In this document: positions 1 to 10,486 of the stretch, piece by piece | Position numbering within the stretch: the first letter of the stretch is position 1 | How the letters are laid out: each line of letters begins with the position of its first letter | Assembly (NCBI GenBank): GCA_019054805.1 | Contig: JAHQIY010000001.1 | Span: forward strand, 6,090,501 to 6,154,500 | Direction of reading: 5' to 3' | Origin: Brachionus manjavacas | Lineage: Eukaryota > Rotifera > Eurotatoria > Ploima > Brachionidae | DNA: 64,000 nucleotides | Made by a program: the position numbers and the translations under genes | Notes under the pieces: generated by a model | What the model was told of the DNA's origin: nothing | Database searches by the model: none | Seen by the model: only the letters and a program-made list of their open reading frames with translations

Positions 1-574
1 GTTTGAAATGCTGTCAGTATCAGAATCGGTTAAAAGATCAGAGATTTTTTTAAAATAGGCCAAGCAGACAAAAGTTCTCTTATTGTGCTTTTAAAAGCAA
101 GAAAAGATGCAAGAATACCAATATTGACTTACTTATTGTTAGTCTTACCCCTTTAAAAGCTTATTTAAATTTTATTTTTTAGTAAATTTTTTTTCCTATT
201 TTTATCTATATTTTTTTGTTTTAAGTAGCCTTTCTGTGGCGTTTTTTATTCGAATTTAACAAAAATAAATACCTCTCAATCAAAGCTTTTTCATTTTTTT
301 AGATTTAATTAAATTTAAAATCCTTTTAATTAAAAATGAAATTTTTTTGTTCAAATATTCACTTTATTAATCCATTTTTATTTTAAAGTAAATGTTGATA
401 ATTTTAATTAAAAATTTAAACTATTGAAATTTAAACACAATTTAATTCAGTATTTGAATTTTAAGGAAAAAAATATGCGCCTGCGAAAAAAATAATATAA
501 ATAGATTTATTTCAACAAAAAAAATGCTAGCATTCCATTTCGATTTTAAAATAACTCTTCTAAAAAAATATTGT
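1..574. other. AT-rich intergenic stretch
   Basis: Homopolymer-rich A/T sequence on both strands. I see no open frame with protein-like composition, no RNA gene and no clear transposon motif. It ends at the outer edge of the TIR element that begins near 575. Confidence 0.6.
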
Positions 575-685
575 CATATTTACCGTAAAATATGGTAATC
601 TAAAAAGGGGTATTTTTCGTAAAATACCGATAATTATAATTATTGTAAAATTCAGTGAAAAAAAAAATTTCCAAAATTTTGGAAA

Positions 686-1277
686 AGCTAAGGAATTGTA
701 TTAATAACATTATTTTGTGGTGGTGAAGTTTGGAGCAAAAGCTGTGGCAAAAATAGTTAGATTGAATCCCAGTTTTATTTAAATTATAGGCAATTATTTT
801 AAAGATTACTGTTTAACAATTTTAAATGAAATTTGTTTTTTTGAATTTTTTGAATTTTTTTCTCGCATTATAAAACTTTTTTTTTTTTTAAGTTTCTAAA
901 ATATTTCTTTAATTCTTTTTTGCTCCAAACTGCTATTTTTATCATTTAATCTAGTTACCTCAGTGAAATTTGAAGATACCATTTTGTCTATTGGTGATGC
1001 AGTTGAGAAACTTAGTGTGTAAGAAGACTTATTTGTTGATAATGTCTAGTAAAATGGAGTAGATTCAACTTCTGTCAGATGATTTGAAGTAAATTGAGAA
1101 TTCATTGTTGAATCTGTGATTAAAAAGCTATTTGATATTGAAAAATTGGTACTTTCCAAGCAATGCACATCTGAACCAACATTTAGCGAAAAATATAATT
1201 CCTGATTTGTAATTTTCCAAAAATTGACTTCTCCTTTTTCGTGTCCCGAGGCTATTATTAAAGGGCTGAAAACGTCT
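686..1277 (-). pseudogene. Inverted partial copy of the propeller/EGF gene, intron included
   Basis: This segment is about 99% identical to the reverse complement of 2444-3036; by eye only about three differences appear (one T-run length change and two substitutions). It holds the 3' part of exon 1 (here about 959-1277), the whole 272 bp intron, and two bases of exon 2. Because the intron is retained, the copy arose at DNA level and not through mRNA. It has no start and no EGF or TM part, so it should not encode a working protein. If transcribed on the plus strand it would be antisense to the parent gene. Confidence 0.85.
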
Positions 1278-1278
1278 G

Positions 1279-1316
1279 AAAAAAAAAATTTCCAAAATTT
1301 TGGAAATTTTTTTTTT
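1279..1316. repeat. Perfect 38 bp palindrome at element junction
   Basis: Ten A, the 18 bp core TTTCCAAAATTTTGGAAA, then ten T form a perfect palindrome with no spacer. The left arm of the element carries the same A-run and core (658-685) but is cut off before the T-run, exactly where the captured gene sequence starts. Confidence 0.85.
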
Positions 1317-1454
1317 ACTGAATTTTACAATAATTATCGGTATTTTACGAAAAATACCCCTTTTTAGATTACCATATTTTACGGTAAATATGGTAAAATA
1401 TCGTGAATTTACCATAATTTACGTAATATATGGTGAATTTACGTAATCTATGGT

Positions 1455-1535
1455 GAACCGTTTTTACACAATTAGAAAAAAAATTATAGCGTTTTTACTT
1501 TTTGTACTGTAATTTTTGTACTAATATTTCACATT
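1455..1535 (+). repeat. Dispersed repeat copy (shared with 56597-56676)
   Basis: The blocks ACACAATTAGAAAAAAA, TTTTGTACTGTAATTTTTGT and ACTAATATTTCAC recur in the same order, slightly diverged, at 56597-56676 inside scribble intron 1. A shorter match is at 55111-55154. Probably a small non-autonomous element family. Confidence 0.6.
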
Positions 1536-1685
1536 GCCAAATCCACTATGTATAGCAAATTAAAACTATGCTTTAAATTACAAAATGAGAATTAAGATTT
1601 TGGACTACTGAATTTTTTTCTCATTTTTATTTTTTTATTCAGATTTTTGAAATTTAAATAAAAAAAATCATTAAATTATAAAGAA

Positions 1686-4054
1686 ATGCTTTTAGAAATT
1701 TTTTTTGGTGTAATTTTTATTGAAGGAAATTTGGCCTTTCAGTTTGCAGTTGGCTTGAATGACAAAACTGAAATTAGAACAAACAATACTTTGAATTCGT
1801 TTTATTCATCGCAAGATATTGTTCAGTCACTTGTTTTTGATATTGAAAACAATCTCTTAATGGGAGGGGATAAGAAAAAGAATATATTTAAGGTATCGAT
1901 TGATGGATCAATTTATAGGCAAAAAACAATGGCAAAAGACTGCTCTGAATCTGTTATTTCGATCAACAAAACTCATTTAGTAGCTGGATGTGATAAGTCG
2001 ATAATTTTTTTTAATAAATCTGATTTGAATGAGTATCATGAAGTCCTTAGCGACGATTTTGGTAATGTCAAAAGTATGAGAGTACTTAGAAATGAAAAAA
2101 TGCTCTTAATAGGTTCAGATCAAGGAGATATAACTATATTTAATTTAGAAAATCAGAAACACCTGAAAAATGACAATGTTGCAAACAAAATATTGGATAT
2201 TGATGCTTTGGATAGAGATTTTGTGGTATCCCAGTGTAATCAAAAGTGTGTGTGCAGTTTTGAAGTAAATAATACTAATCATCTTGTAGAAAAGAAAAAA
2301 CTCGACTTTGACCAAGAAATAAAAGTAATCAAAATAATAAACAAAGATCAGGTGGTTTTTGGTGGAGAAATTTTTTTATATTTATGGATTTTGCAGAACA
2401 GCTCTAAATTTAGCTTCGACGCGAAGGAAAAAGTTTGGGGCTTAGACGTTTTCAGCCCTTTAATAATAGCCTCGGGACACGAAAAAGGAGAAGTCAATTT
2501 TTGGAAAATTACAAATCAGGAATTATATTTTTCGCTAAATGTTGGTTCAGATGTGCATTGCTTGGAAAGTACCAATTTTTCAATATCAAATAGCTTTTTA
2601 ATCACAGATTCAACAATGAATTCTAAATTTACTTCAAATCATCTGACAGAAGTTGAATCTACTCCATTTTACCAGACATTATCAACAAATAAGTCTTCTT
2701 ACCCACTAAGTTTCTCAACTGCATCACCAATAGACAAAATGGTATCTTCAAATTTCACTGAGGTAACTAGATTAAATGAAAAAAATAGCAGTTTGGAGCA
2801 AAAAAGAATTAAAGAAATATTTTAGAAACTTAAAAAAAAAAAAAGTTTTATAATGCGAGAAAAAAATTCAAAAAATTCAAAAAAACAAATTTCATCTAAA
2901 ATTGTTAAACAGTAATCTTTAAAATAATTACCTATAATTTAAATAAAACTGGGATTCAATCTAACTATTTTTTGCCACAGCTTTTGCTCCAAACTTCACC
3001 ACCACAAAATAATGTTATTAATACAATTCCTTAGCTGAGTTATGGACCAACAACAAAACATTCAACTGAAAAATCGGAAATAACTTCAGAGAGATTTTTA
3101 TTTTTAAATTCAGAAGAGAATCAGAAAAATTTTCCAAGCACTTCATTAAAGACTGAAAATAGCGAAGAAAACCAAACAAAATTTATTAATAATTCTACAA
3201 ATACAAATGGTGTATCAATAGCTAATTTTTTGAATGAAATAACCACTAGTGATTTGTTTCAAAAGAAAGATCATAATTATAACAATACTGAAAAAGTTTC
3301 TTCTGGAATGCCAAATTACAGTTCTTCCCATAAAAAAGAACAAACTTTAAATCAAGATTTTAATTCTGCTAAAAGTTCAGCGGAAACAAATTCAACTATT
3401 CCAACTGTATCAAACTTTTTTTCAACAAATCAAGATTCGGTGGAGCATACTTTCTCAGAGTATTATCTAAATACAGAGGAACTAATTAGTTATTTGTCTC
3501 ATAAATTTGATTTAAACGACTGCTTAATGAACTGCTCGGGAAATGGAATGTGCAAGTTCATTCAAAATAGAAAATTTATTTGCGAATGCTTCGAGAATTT
3601 TCTTGGTTCCAATTGTCAAATAAATACTCTTCCTTGTGCATCGAACCCTTGCTTGAACAATGGAACGTGCTTTAACAATTTGGAAAATGGAACATTTACT
3701 TGCGAGTGTGATACTCAAAACAACCAATTGAGCCTGTACTATGGGAAAAACTGCGAGAATAAAATTGATGTTTGTTCAAATGAAACATGTTCAAAGCAGG
3801 GTGTTTGTTATGATATTGATGGTATGGCTAAGTGCAAATGTTTTCCTTGGTATTCTGGAGAAAACTGTCAAATAGAATCAAACGAAATGATGATGAGAAA
3901 AGTTGTGATCAAGACCTCCACAATTATAGCGATTATGGTCATAGTTTCGTTCTTTGTCTTGTTTTTGGCTTGTGATCTACTAAGTGTATTCTTTACACAA
4001 AAGAAGAAAACATGTAAAAAATACAAAACAGAAAAATTAATTTACGTGAATTAA
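1686..4054 (+). CDS. Beta-propeller (WD-like) / EGF single-pass membrane protein, two exons
   Basis: Proposed join 1686..2762, 3035..4054 (698 aa). The donor (GAG^GTAACT) and acceptor (CCTTAG^CTG) are both in phase 0, and the exon 2 frame is open back to the acceptor. Exon 1 starts with a hydrophobic stretch (possible weak signal peptide), then WD-like strands such as LLIGSDQGDITIFNL and IIASGHEKGEVNFWKI at about residues 50-300. A Ser/Thr/Asn-rich linker with many N-glycosylation sites follows. Exon 2 ends with three EGF-like modules with six-Cys spacing, a TM helix (about 650-675) and a short Lys-rich tail. This is probably a cell-surface glycoprotein; the ligand is unknown. An in-frame stop lies just upstream of the ATG at 1686, although an acceptor-like site near 1642 could add a 5' UTR exon. 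Part of the gene is copied in inverted form upstream. Confidence 0.75.
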
Positions 4055-4806
4055 AAACTTGTGAATTTAAATGGGAAATGTTTTATGACAGAATTCCTAA
4101 GTATAGACCTATTTTAGAATTTTTTTAAAATGTATTCTTTCTTATAGAAGTCAAAGTAAAAAAAATATTAAAATTTATAATATTGCTTATTTATTTTACA
4201 TTCCTTGACTCAGTTGCAACAAAACTGGAAAAATCTAATTTTTTAATTAAAAAATTTTAAAATTCATATAGGTCGCTTATTATGTTCAGTTTTAGACTTA
4301 TCTTTGTTTACATTAAATTGTTCTAATAAAAATTTCTAAAAGCATTAAACAAAAGGAAAAAAGAAAATTTGATTTTTGAAAATTATTGCGATTATTTAAT
4401 TAATGAAGAATCCGATTGAAACAAAATTTGTATTTATTTAGAGAAAAATAATAGCAAAAGATTTGAAAATTATTTAAAGACAAAGAATTAAAAATTCATT
4501 AAATTTTTTAAAACTTAAAGAAAAGAAAGTATCGAATTTTTTTAATTTCTTTTTTAAACGATATTTTTTTGAAACTCCCGCATTTTTCAATGTCATTTAA
4601 AATTTGATTAAAAAGCAGATTTTGCATTGTTAAAAAATTTTATATTTCAATCGGAAAATTTTTATCAATAACTCTTATTTTTTTATTTGTTTTAAAAATA
4701 TAATCAACTTTATTATTTATTATACAATTATTTAAACTCGGACTTAATTTAACACAAAATTTTACATTTTAAAAAACTTAAAAAGTTTCAATCTTCTGTT
4801 TTTTTC
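4055..4806. other. AT-rich 3' flank, no gene seen
   Basis: Downstream of the EGF gene. A possible polyadenylation signal AATAAA is at 4325-4330 on the plus strand. Otherwise only A/T-rich sequence; no frame or repeat unit stands out. Confidence 0.45.
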
Positions 4807-4980
4807 TTAAGCAAAATAATCAATTATTTTTTCCAAATCAACATTTTCAGCTTCTTCTGGTTTCATATTAATTAAGCATATGTCCCCAAGTCGCTTTTGA
4901 GTCATTGTATTCGTTAAGTAAATTTCCAAGCGCTTTGAAACGGAGAAAGATCTCACTGAATTCGCATTTGAAATCGGTAC
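4807..4980 (-). pseudogene. hAT-type transposase C-terminal remnant
   Basis: The minus strand translates without interruption for 57 residues to a stop at 4807-4809, with segments SFSVSKRLEIYLTNTMTQKR and LGDICLINMK followed by an acidic LEKIIDYFA end. This is the pattern of the hAT dimerisation region in the ZMYM/DUF4371-like group, where a short conserved tail ends in a Leu/Ile...FA motif. Nothing upstream in the frame is transposase-like, so this is a 5'-deleted relic. The family call is from pattern memory. Confidence 0.65.
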
Positions 4981-5099
4981 AGTTAAATAAATTAATTTCT
5001 TAATTACTAAATAGGCAAAAAAATATTAAATAATATGTTAAAATTTTCTTTTGACCTCAGAAAAAGGTGGGTAATTTAATTTTTTTTTTGAAAATGCAT

Positions 5100-5469
5100 G
5101 GATAGACAATGAGATCAAACTTTTAAAAAAACATTTTCCTTTCTGTACTTTTTGTACTTTTTCAGAATATTATTTTATTTGGCACTGTTCCTTTTTGTAC
5201 TTTTTGTAATTAAAAGTATTATATTAAAACATAAACGGGGTCAGGGGCGGAGCCCTGGTTTAGGGATTCGGGTGTACTGGAGGTAAGAAAAATATTAGTT
5301 AAATTTAAAATTGAAAAATAAATTTTGATTAATTAAAAGTTATTTTTGTTACCATTTAGAACAGAAAGTACAGAAAGTACAAGAAGGAAAATGGCCAAAT
5401 AATTTAATTAGAAAAAGTACAAAAAGTACAGAAAGGATTTTTACTTTTAAATATTTTCATTTTCTATAC
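5100..5469. mobile_element. Foldback element with GTACTTTTT arms and a GC-rich core
   Basis: Inverted arms run from GGATAGACAATGA at 5100 and from its diverged complement ending at 5469. Each arm continues into CCTTTCTGTACTTTTTGTAC (5138 onward; complement ending at 5436). The centre (5233-5271) is a GC-rich block containing CAGGGGCGGAGCCCTGG. The same block in inverted orientation, and similar ends (ATAGACAATGA), occur in the 660 bp element at 51391-52050, so the two belong to one family. No coding capacity. Confidence 0.7.
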
Positions 5470-5517
5470 TTCTGGGGGGACAGCCGCCCCCTTCGCCACC
5501 ATGTAGCTACGCCACTG
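5462..5517 (-). mobile_element. hAT terminus (CAGTGGCGTAGC end)
   Basis: Read on the minus strand this begins CAGTGGCGTAGCTAC and continues through a G-rich stretch, a typical outer end of many animal hAT elements. It abuts LINE sequence on its outer side (5519 onward) and the foldback element on its inner side. With the transposase tail at 4807-4980 it may be one internally deleted hAT into which the foldback element inserted. I did not find the opposite end. Confidence 0.55.
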
Positions 5518-5518
5518 A

Positions 5519-5780
5519 GTCCAACCAGATATTGATCATTATATATTCACTTTGGTTTAAAGTTTTTTTTTTTGTATCTGGTGATCGCCACGTCAGTTTG
5601 TGTATATCTTTGTTCTGAAACATAGTTACAAATATACATAGATTTTTAGTCATGCACAGATCTACTAGTCTTTCATCATTGTTATTTCTTTCTCCTTAAC
5701 TGTGGGTACCGACGCAATTCTCAAATCCATAATTATCTTTCCTAATTTTGTGTTAATGTCGCCCACAATCCACAATCTAG
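5519..5780 (-). pseudogene. LINE endonuclease-domain fragment
   Basis: Minus-strand frames give VGDINTKLGK, the conserved GDxN-K-G block of non-LTR retrotransposon AP-endonucleases. After a frameshift they continue as GERNNNDERLVDLCMTKN and HKLTWRSPD, matching the later endonuclease blocks. Frames are broken. There is no reverse transcriptase continuation downstream, so this is an isolated fragment. Confidence 0.7.
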
Positions 5781-6629
5781 AAAAAATAAAAGTAAAAAAC
5801 GATTTTTCAAATCACGAAGATATTTAAAGTCAAGATAAAACAACGCAATAAAAACGTTTATCAGAATCACTCTCAGAGTCGGAATTAAAGTCAGAATCAG
5901 AGTCTAAGGATTCAATCAAATCAAGTTAATACTAAGAGTGTCTTCATTTTTAACAAAATCTAGCAAAACATCTTTTCAGTTTCTTGCAAGATCTCTGCCA
6001 GTAGTAGTAATTCAACACAAATAAAGTTTAATTGTCTCAAAGATCTTGAAAACCTGTCATTTGATGCACGTAAATCCAAATTATTTCTCTTTGCAATGTA
6101 TAAAGCTTAATTGACTTTCTATCCACAATATAGCCTAAAAATCTTTATTCATGAATCAAAGCCTTCAGCTCTCTCTATACCGGGATAAGAGTATTGCCAT
6201 CGAGCTGTATATGCCCTCTGGTTACACGACTGGCTAAATCAGTAATTTAAAGTTAATGACGCTTAAATAATATGCATAACTGTTTATGTGAGAGTAATAA
6301 AATAAAATTATTTTTTTTAAAAGATTAATATAAAACTATTCAATTTTGACTGTTTTATAAAGTTTCTCTTTTCATTTTGGCTAAAGTGAAAAATTTAGCA
6401 ACATTTTCATTCCGTTTCTGATAGACACACATCGAATCAGAACCGAAATTCAAAAACTACAAAATCGAATTTTAGAACAATACACTTCTTTCCATTAAAA
6501 ACCAGTGTAAATAAATCCACAAGAATCAATCTTTTCGAAACTCGACTCAACAAATTTTTTGACAAATTTTTTGAAGCAAAGACTAGTCACGAACTCATCC
6601 CACAAGAGATACAACTTTATGAAAAAAAC
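5781..6629. other. Unassigned sequence with broken coding-like patches
   Basis: Around 5860-6110 a plus-strand frame is rich in Ser/Glu/Lys and then reads LSFDARKSKLFLFAMYKA. Around 6420-6620 there are similar short patches. Stops interrupt all frames and I recognise no family; probably old transposon coding debris. Confidence 0.3.
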
Positions 6630-6968
6630 CAGACTTGTTTATAAGTCACAGTTTTAAGTCTAAGTCACAAAAATTTAAGTCAAAGTCATGACTTGACTTG
6701 AAATTCTTTTTTTTAAGTCAAGTCAATGGCTTAAATTATTATTATTTTTTTTAAGTCAAAGTTATGACTTGCACAAAAATTTTTATCAATACCTGCTTTA
6801 CTGGACCAGTTGAAAGAATTATTTCTAAATCTGGTTACATTTACAAAGCACATAGGTCAAGATTAACGGTCAGGAATTTGGAAGCAACTACTTTATTGGT
6901 ATCAAATATGGATTTATTAAATCATTGACTTGACTTGACTTAAGACTTGTGACATAAAAACAAGTCTG
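6630..6968 (+). mobile_element. Internally deleted hAT element with transposase C-terminus
   Basis: The ends CAGACTTGTTTATAAGTCAC and the inverse of CAGACTTGTTTTTATGTCAC form TIRs, followed by subterminal AAGTCAAGTCA repeats. Inside, frame 6782-6928 reads CFTGPVERIISKSGYIYKAH then RSRLTVRNLEATTLLVSNMD and a stop. This is the conserved hAT dimerisation block (PxER-FSxSG...HR-RL). Only the last ~48 codons remain, so it depends on another source of transposase. A related minus-strand copy lies at 51254-52150. Confidence 0.75.
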
Positions 6969-7264
6969 AAAAAAAACCAAACTCTAGATTCAAAAGTTGA
7001 ATGTAATTAAAATTTCAGATAAATTAGCTTGTTTCACTTAATGTTTCATGTAATTTACTAGAAATATTAGATCTCATTTAAATTCCCAGTCGGATTTACA
7101 CGAGAAAATACTGTATTTATGAAACAAAAACTTTTAACATTTTAATCCTTTTTTATTTTATAGTCAATTTTACAGAATCTAGAATAACAATATAACTTTG
7201 ATCAAGAATGTAAACGTCAAAGATTTTGTTTTGATAAAACCCAAAATAGTCCTTACAGTCCTTA

Positions 7265-7699
7265 TAATTTTTATTCTTTTGTCCTTTTTTTTTCTTCCTT
7301 ATTCACTCCTAGTGGAGCATAATGTCATTACTTTTTATTTCCCCTCAAGTCAATCTTTTGCCTTTACCCTTGCTTCTCCACATGTCATTCCCATTTCGAT
7401 GAGCTCTTTCGTGATTTCTGCCCCCATGTTACTGGTCGTCCTACCTTACGTTTAAGTTTTATTTCCTTTCTGTAGCTGGTTGATTTCCATGCTGGTCGGA
7501 GTCTAGCAAAGGCACTCTTTGCTTTAGAAAGTCTATTCTTAATGTCTCTGTGTGTTCCCATTTTTGTACTGATGGTGCTTTCTAAGTATGTGAATTCGCT
7601 TACACACTTGATTTTATGTCCTATATGATGCACTTTTTTATTTAAAAAAAGGTTACAATTTTTTACAAAAAGAGATACTCTGAAAAAAAAGTTTATCAT
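7265..7699 (-). pseudogene. LINE reverse transcriptase 3'-end fragment
   Basis: The minus strand encodes EFTYLESTISTKMGTHRDIK and LSKAKSAFARLRPAWKS, the block following the RT core in RTE-like LINEs. After a deletion and frame change come GEARVKAKD and TLCSTRSE, the usual extreme C-terminus. A sister copy of that tail is on the plus strand at 24538-24640. Not functional: deleted and frameshifted. Confidence 0.7.
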
Positions 7700-7848
7700 A
7701 TTAAATAATCATTTTTCTTTTTTTTTAATTAATCAGTCCGCAATTAAGATTCTGAATAATTCTTGTTTGGAAACCCAGACTTTGAATCAGGACGAATTAT
7801 TACATTCTCTTAAATTTTTATTTATTTGAATTAAAATTATTTATTTTA

Positions 7849-9672
7849 TTAAGCATTTTCAAAAAGTTTGACCAGTTCATATGTAAAAACAGATATCATT
7901 TTTATATCCACACACTCTTTGCTAGTTAAAGATTTGTAAAAGAATTCAGGCGAGAACATTTTTAATTCATACATTTGAAATAATATTCCGCCATTTAAAG
8001 GCTTCAAAATTTCGAACAGACTCAAAATACCATGTTCATGAAACCATGTATTGACTTTCTCTTCATCCCAATCTTTAGGTCCAGTTGAATTATTGATCAA
8101 TAATAGCTCGGGTTGTTGTGCGATCACGCTATTGCTTTTATTAAAATACAAATTAATTTGATTTTTTAAGCGCTTAAGCGATTCTTCAAATTTGTATTTT
8201 GTAAAATCAACAAAAATCTTATCTCCTATGATTATTCCAAGCCATCCACTTACATTATGATATCCGGGCTGCATTATCAACGGTACTATAGTCTTATTTA
8301 GCCTAAAAGCATACTGGGCTTCAGCTTGACAATTTATACTTTGGCGATATTTTTCACTAACACACATCAAAATAATTGATGAATTTTCGATAGCTTTTGC
8401 CATTGAGTCCAAACTGCTTCCGTGGATTTCATTTACATCTATCCATATTTTAAATCCTGCTTGTTCCAGCTCAGTTTTTATCTTAAGGCACATTTCTCTT
8501 GAAGCAGTATTATAGGATATCATTATGTGCAAGCCATGTTGATCAATTGTTTCCATTTTTGGCTCGGATTTTGACAAAAGCCAAATAAAATCCGAACTAA
8601 TAATTTTCAATTTTTTAAACTCGAAACTAGCTGAATTTAATTCTTTTAAGAATTCAAATAATTCTTTATCTTTGCCAATTTCTTTTTTGATTTTCTCATT
8701 AAAAGACAATTGTGTTAATAGCTTTATTGCATAGAATTTTTCCACTTCATTTCCATCATACACTAAAAATTTGACACTTTCGGCCAAATCCTGATAGAAA
8801 AATATTTTTCCTCTGAACTTATCATTGATGGAATATCCGTATAAAGTATTTAAATAATAATCTATCAAATAGACAAAGCCATTGTTGCCACTAATTGTTC
8901 TAATGCTTGCATTGATGCTTTCGGACTGATCATGGAATTGTTTTGAATACAAGCAGATAGGCTCACGGATGCACTCAATTGTTAAGGGGATGAATTGGGA
9001 TAATATTTGGTCAAGTTCGTTCATACTTTCCATCTCCTGATCCGAGGCTATCAAGGCTATTATTGCGTAGGCCACAAAATTCCATTTCGGAATTGATCTG
9101 GCGAAATTTAGGACTATTTTAGTCGAGTCCAAAGACAACCAGTTATGCTTGTACTCATTGGAACTTTCGCTTAAATAATAGAGTGTGTTTATAAAACCAT
9201 CGAAATGTGATTGATAAGTTGTGAATGCGGAGATAAATTCAATGTCATTTAAAAAAATCATAAAAGTTTTTAGATGATCAACATTTTCATTAAAATAGCA
9301 CCGGGCTTCTGTTGAATAAAGAAACGTTGTGTTCAAAAAAAAGTTTAAATCTTTTAAAAAGTGAAGTATTTTTTCGCTACGGTTAAAATCGGGATCATAG
9401 TAGTCAATTGGTTTAGTGCATGATTGGAAATCTATTGTTGATCGTATCGAACAAATGTGTTGGAGTAATGCGGAAAAAAATTCGTAAATTTTTGTTTTGC
9501 TCACTAATTGAATGTATTTTTGATTATCTAAGACAATTTGATAGCAATGGAATAAAAATTCGGAAAAATTTTCACCATTTTCTAATAAGCTATCAAAATT
9601 TTGAAGCGATTTTAGGTAGTTTACGTAAGCCTCAACATCATTTGAATCAAATTTATCAGAAATGTCGCTCAT
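7849..9672 (-). CDS. TIR-domain protein with helical N-terminus and SAM-like C-terminus
   Basis: An intronless 607 aa frame. Residues 1-370 are helical and repeat-like (ARM/HEAT-type is my inference). Residues about 380-505 form a TIR domain: LHIMISYNTASREMCLKIK (strand A/box 1 region), FKIWIDVNEIHGSSLDSM, then SSIILMCVSEKYRQSINCQ. Residues 532-605 (DWDEEKVNTWFHEHGILSLF onward) look like a SAM-type helical bundle. Glu451 in the C-Q-A-E motif sits where catalytic TIR NADases such as SARM1 have their glutamate. SARM1 has ARM-SAM-SAM-TIR order, so this ARM-TIR-SAM order differs. A role in NAD-linked immune or stress signalling is inferred, not shown. The minus-strand stop overlaps an AATAAA hexamer (7845-7850). 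Confidence 0.85.
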   Translation of the reverse strand: MSDISDKFDSNDVEAYVNYLKSLQNFDSLLENGENFSEFLFHCYQIVLDNQKYIQLVSKTKIYEFFSALLQHICSIRSTIDFQSCTKPIDYYDPDFNRSEKILHFLKDLNFFLNTTFLYSTEARCYFNENVDHLKTFMIFLNDIEFISAFTTYQSHFDGFINTLYYLSESSNEYKHNWLSLDSTKIVLNFARSIPKWNFVAYAIIALIASDQEMESMNELDQILSQFIPLTIECIREPICLYSKQFHDQSESINASIRTISGNNGFVYLIDYYLNTLYGYSINDKFRGKIFFYQDLAESVKFLVYDGNEVEKFYAIKLLTQLSFNEKIKKEIGKDKELFEFLKELNSASFEFKKLKIISSDFIWLLSKSEPKMETIDQHGLHIMISYNTASREMCLKIKTELEQAGFKIWIDVNEIHGSSLDSMAKAIENSSIILMCVSEKYRQSINCQAEAQYAFRLNKTIVPLIMQPGYHNVSGWLGIIIGDKIFVDFTKYKFEESLKRLKNQINLYFNKSNSVIAQQPELLLINNSTGPKDWDEEKVNTWFHEHGILSLFEILKPLNGGILFQMYELKMFSPEFFYKSLTSKECVDIKMISVFTYELVKLFENA

Positions 9673-10486
9673 TTTTTCATAAATAATAAATTTTTTATTT
9701 GAATTTATTTTTCATTTTTAAAATTTATTTACTCGATTTTTACAGCTTCAATTGGAAATAAATTTAAATGCTTAAAAAAATGTAATCATGGTAACTTGTT
9801 GAGAAATTTTCGGAATTTTCAATAAAAATTTCAGCGTCTTTTTTTTTAATTATTAAATTCAGAGTAACATAATTGCATAAAATAGATATAAATATGCTAA
9901 ATATCAGAGTTGTTTAAAAGTAACAAGTCTCAAGTCAAGTCAAAGTCCGAATTTTTTTTTTTTAAAGTCCGAGTCAAAGACTTTTATTTTTTTTCACGAT
10001 GAATATAATGACTAGATAAAATTTTTTAAGTATTTTAAAATAATAAATTGTCTAATCTTGATGACTCGACATTCCGAGATTCCAAAGTCAATTTTTTATC
10101 CTGTTTTAAAAATTGTTCAAAAAAATGTTCCTGTTTTTCCATGTAGAGTAATTATTCAGGAACGGAAGATCACGATCAGGATGATATTTTTGCGGCCCAG
10201 GTGGTTATTATGGAAGCCAAGCGAGTGTTGGGCTTTTTTTTTTTTTTTTAAATTTAAAGGTCTTTGACTTCCCAGTCACAACCAAAATATAGTTTCATCG
10301 AGGAATTAGCGAAGTTCATTGAAAAATCATCAAATAGATGAGACAATTGAATCCCCAATCAGAAGTCATATTTTTGTTAGATACTAACAAAATATTAAAA
10401 AAATAGGGGGAGTCACTATTTGAACCTTGCATGAACTTTGAATCTATGTTTGAGTAATATTTAGAAAGCATATATGCTTTAAAAAC

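Larger units (their letters stand above)
575..1392. mobile_element. 818 bp TIR element carrying an inverted copy of gene sequence
   Basis: The left arm (575-685) and right arm (about 1284-1392) are inverted copies of each other, differing by a 6 bp duplication in the left arm and a few other changes. Between them, 686-1277 is the reverse complement of 2444-3036 in the neighbouring gene. Both inner edges meet a palindromic motif, a run of A followed by TTTCCAAAATTTTGGAAA. No transposase is encoded and I could not define a target-site duplication. This looks like a non-autonomous TIR element that captured host sequence. A template-switch inverted duplication would give a similar picture. Confidence 0.7.

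Noticed and set aside
1128-1415. 95-codon minus-strand frame
   Set aside because: It is the inverted partial copy of the propeller/EGF gene running into the TIR; a frame inherited from the element, not an independent gene.
3524-3727. Minus-strand frame opposite the EGF modules
   Set aside because: Shadow of the plus-strand EGF exon, with no domain and no splice support.
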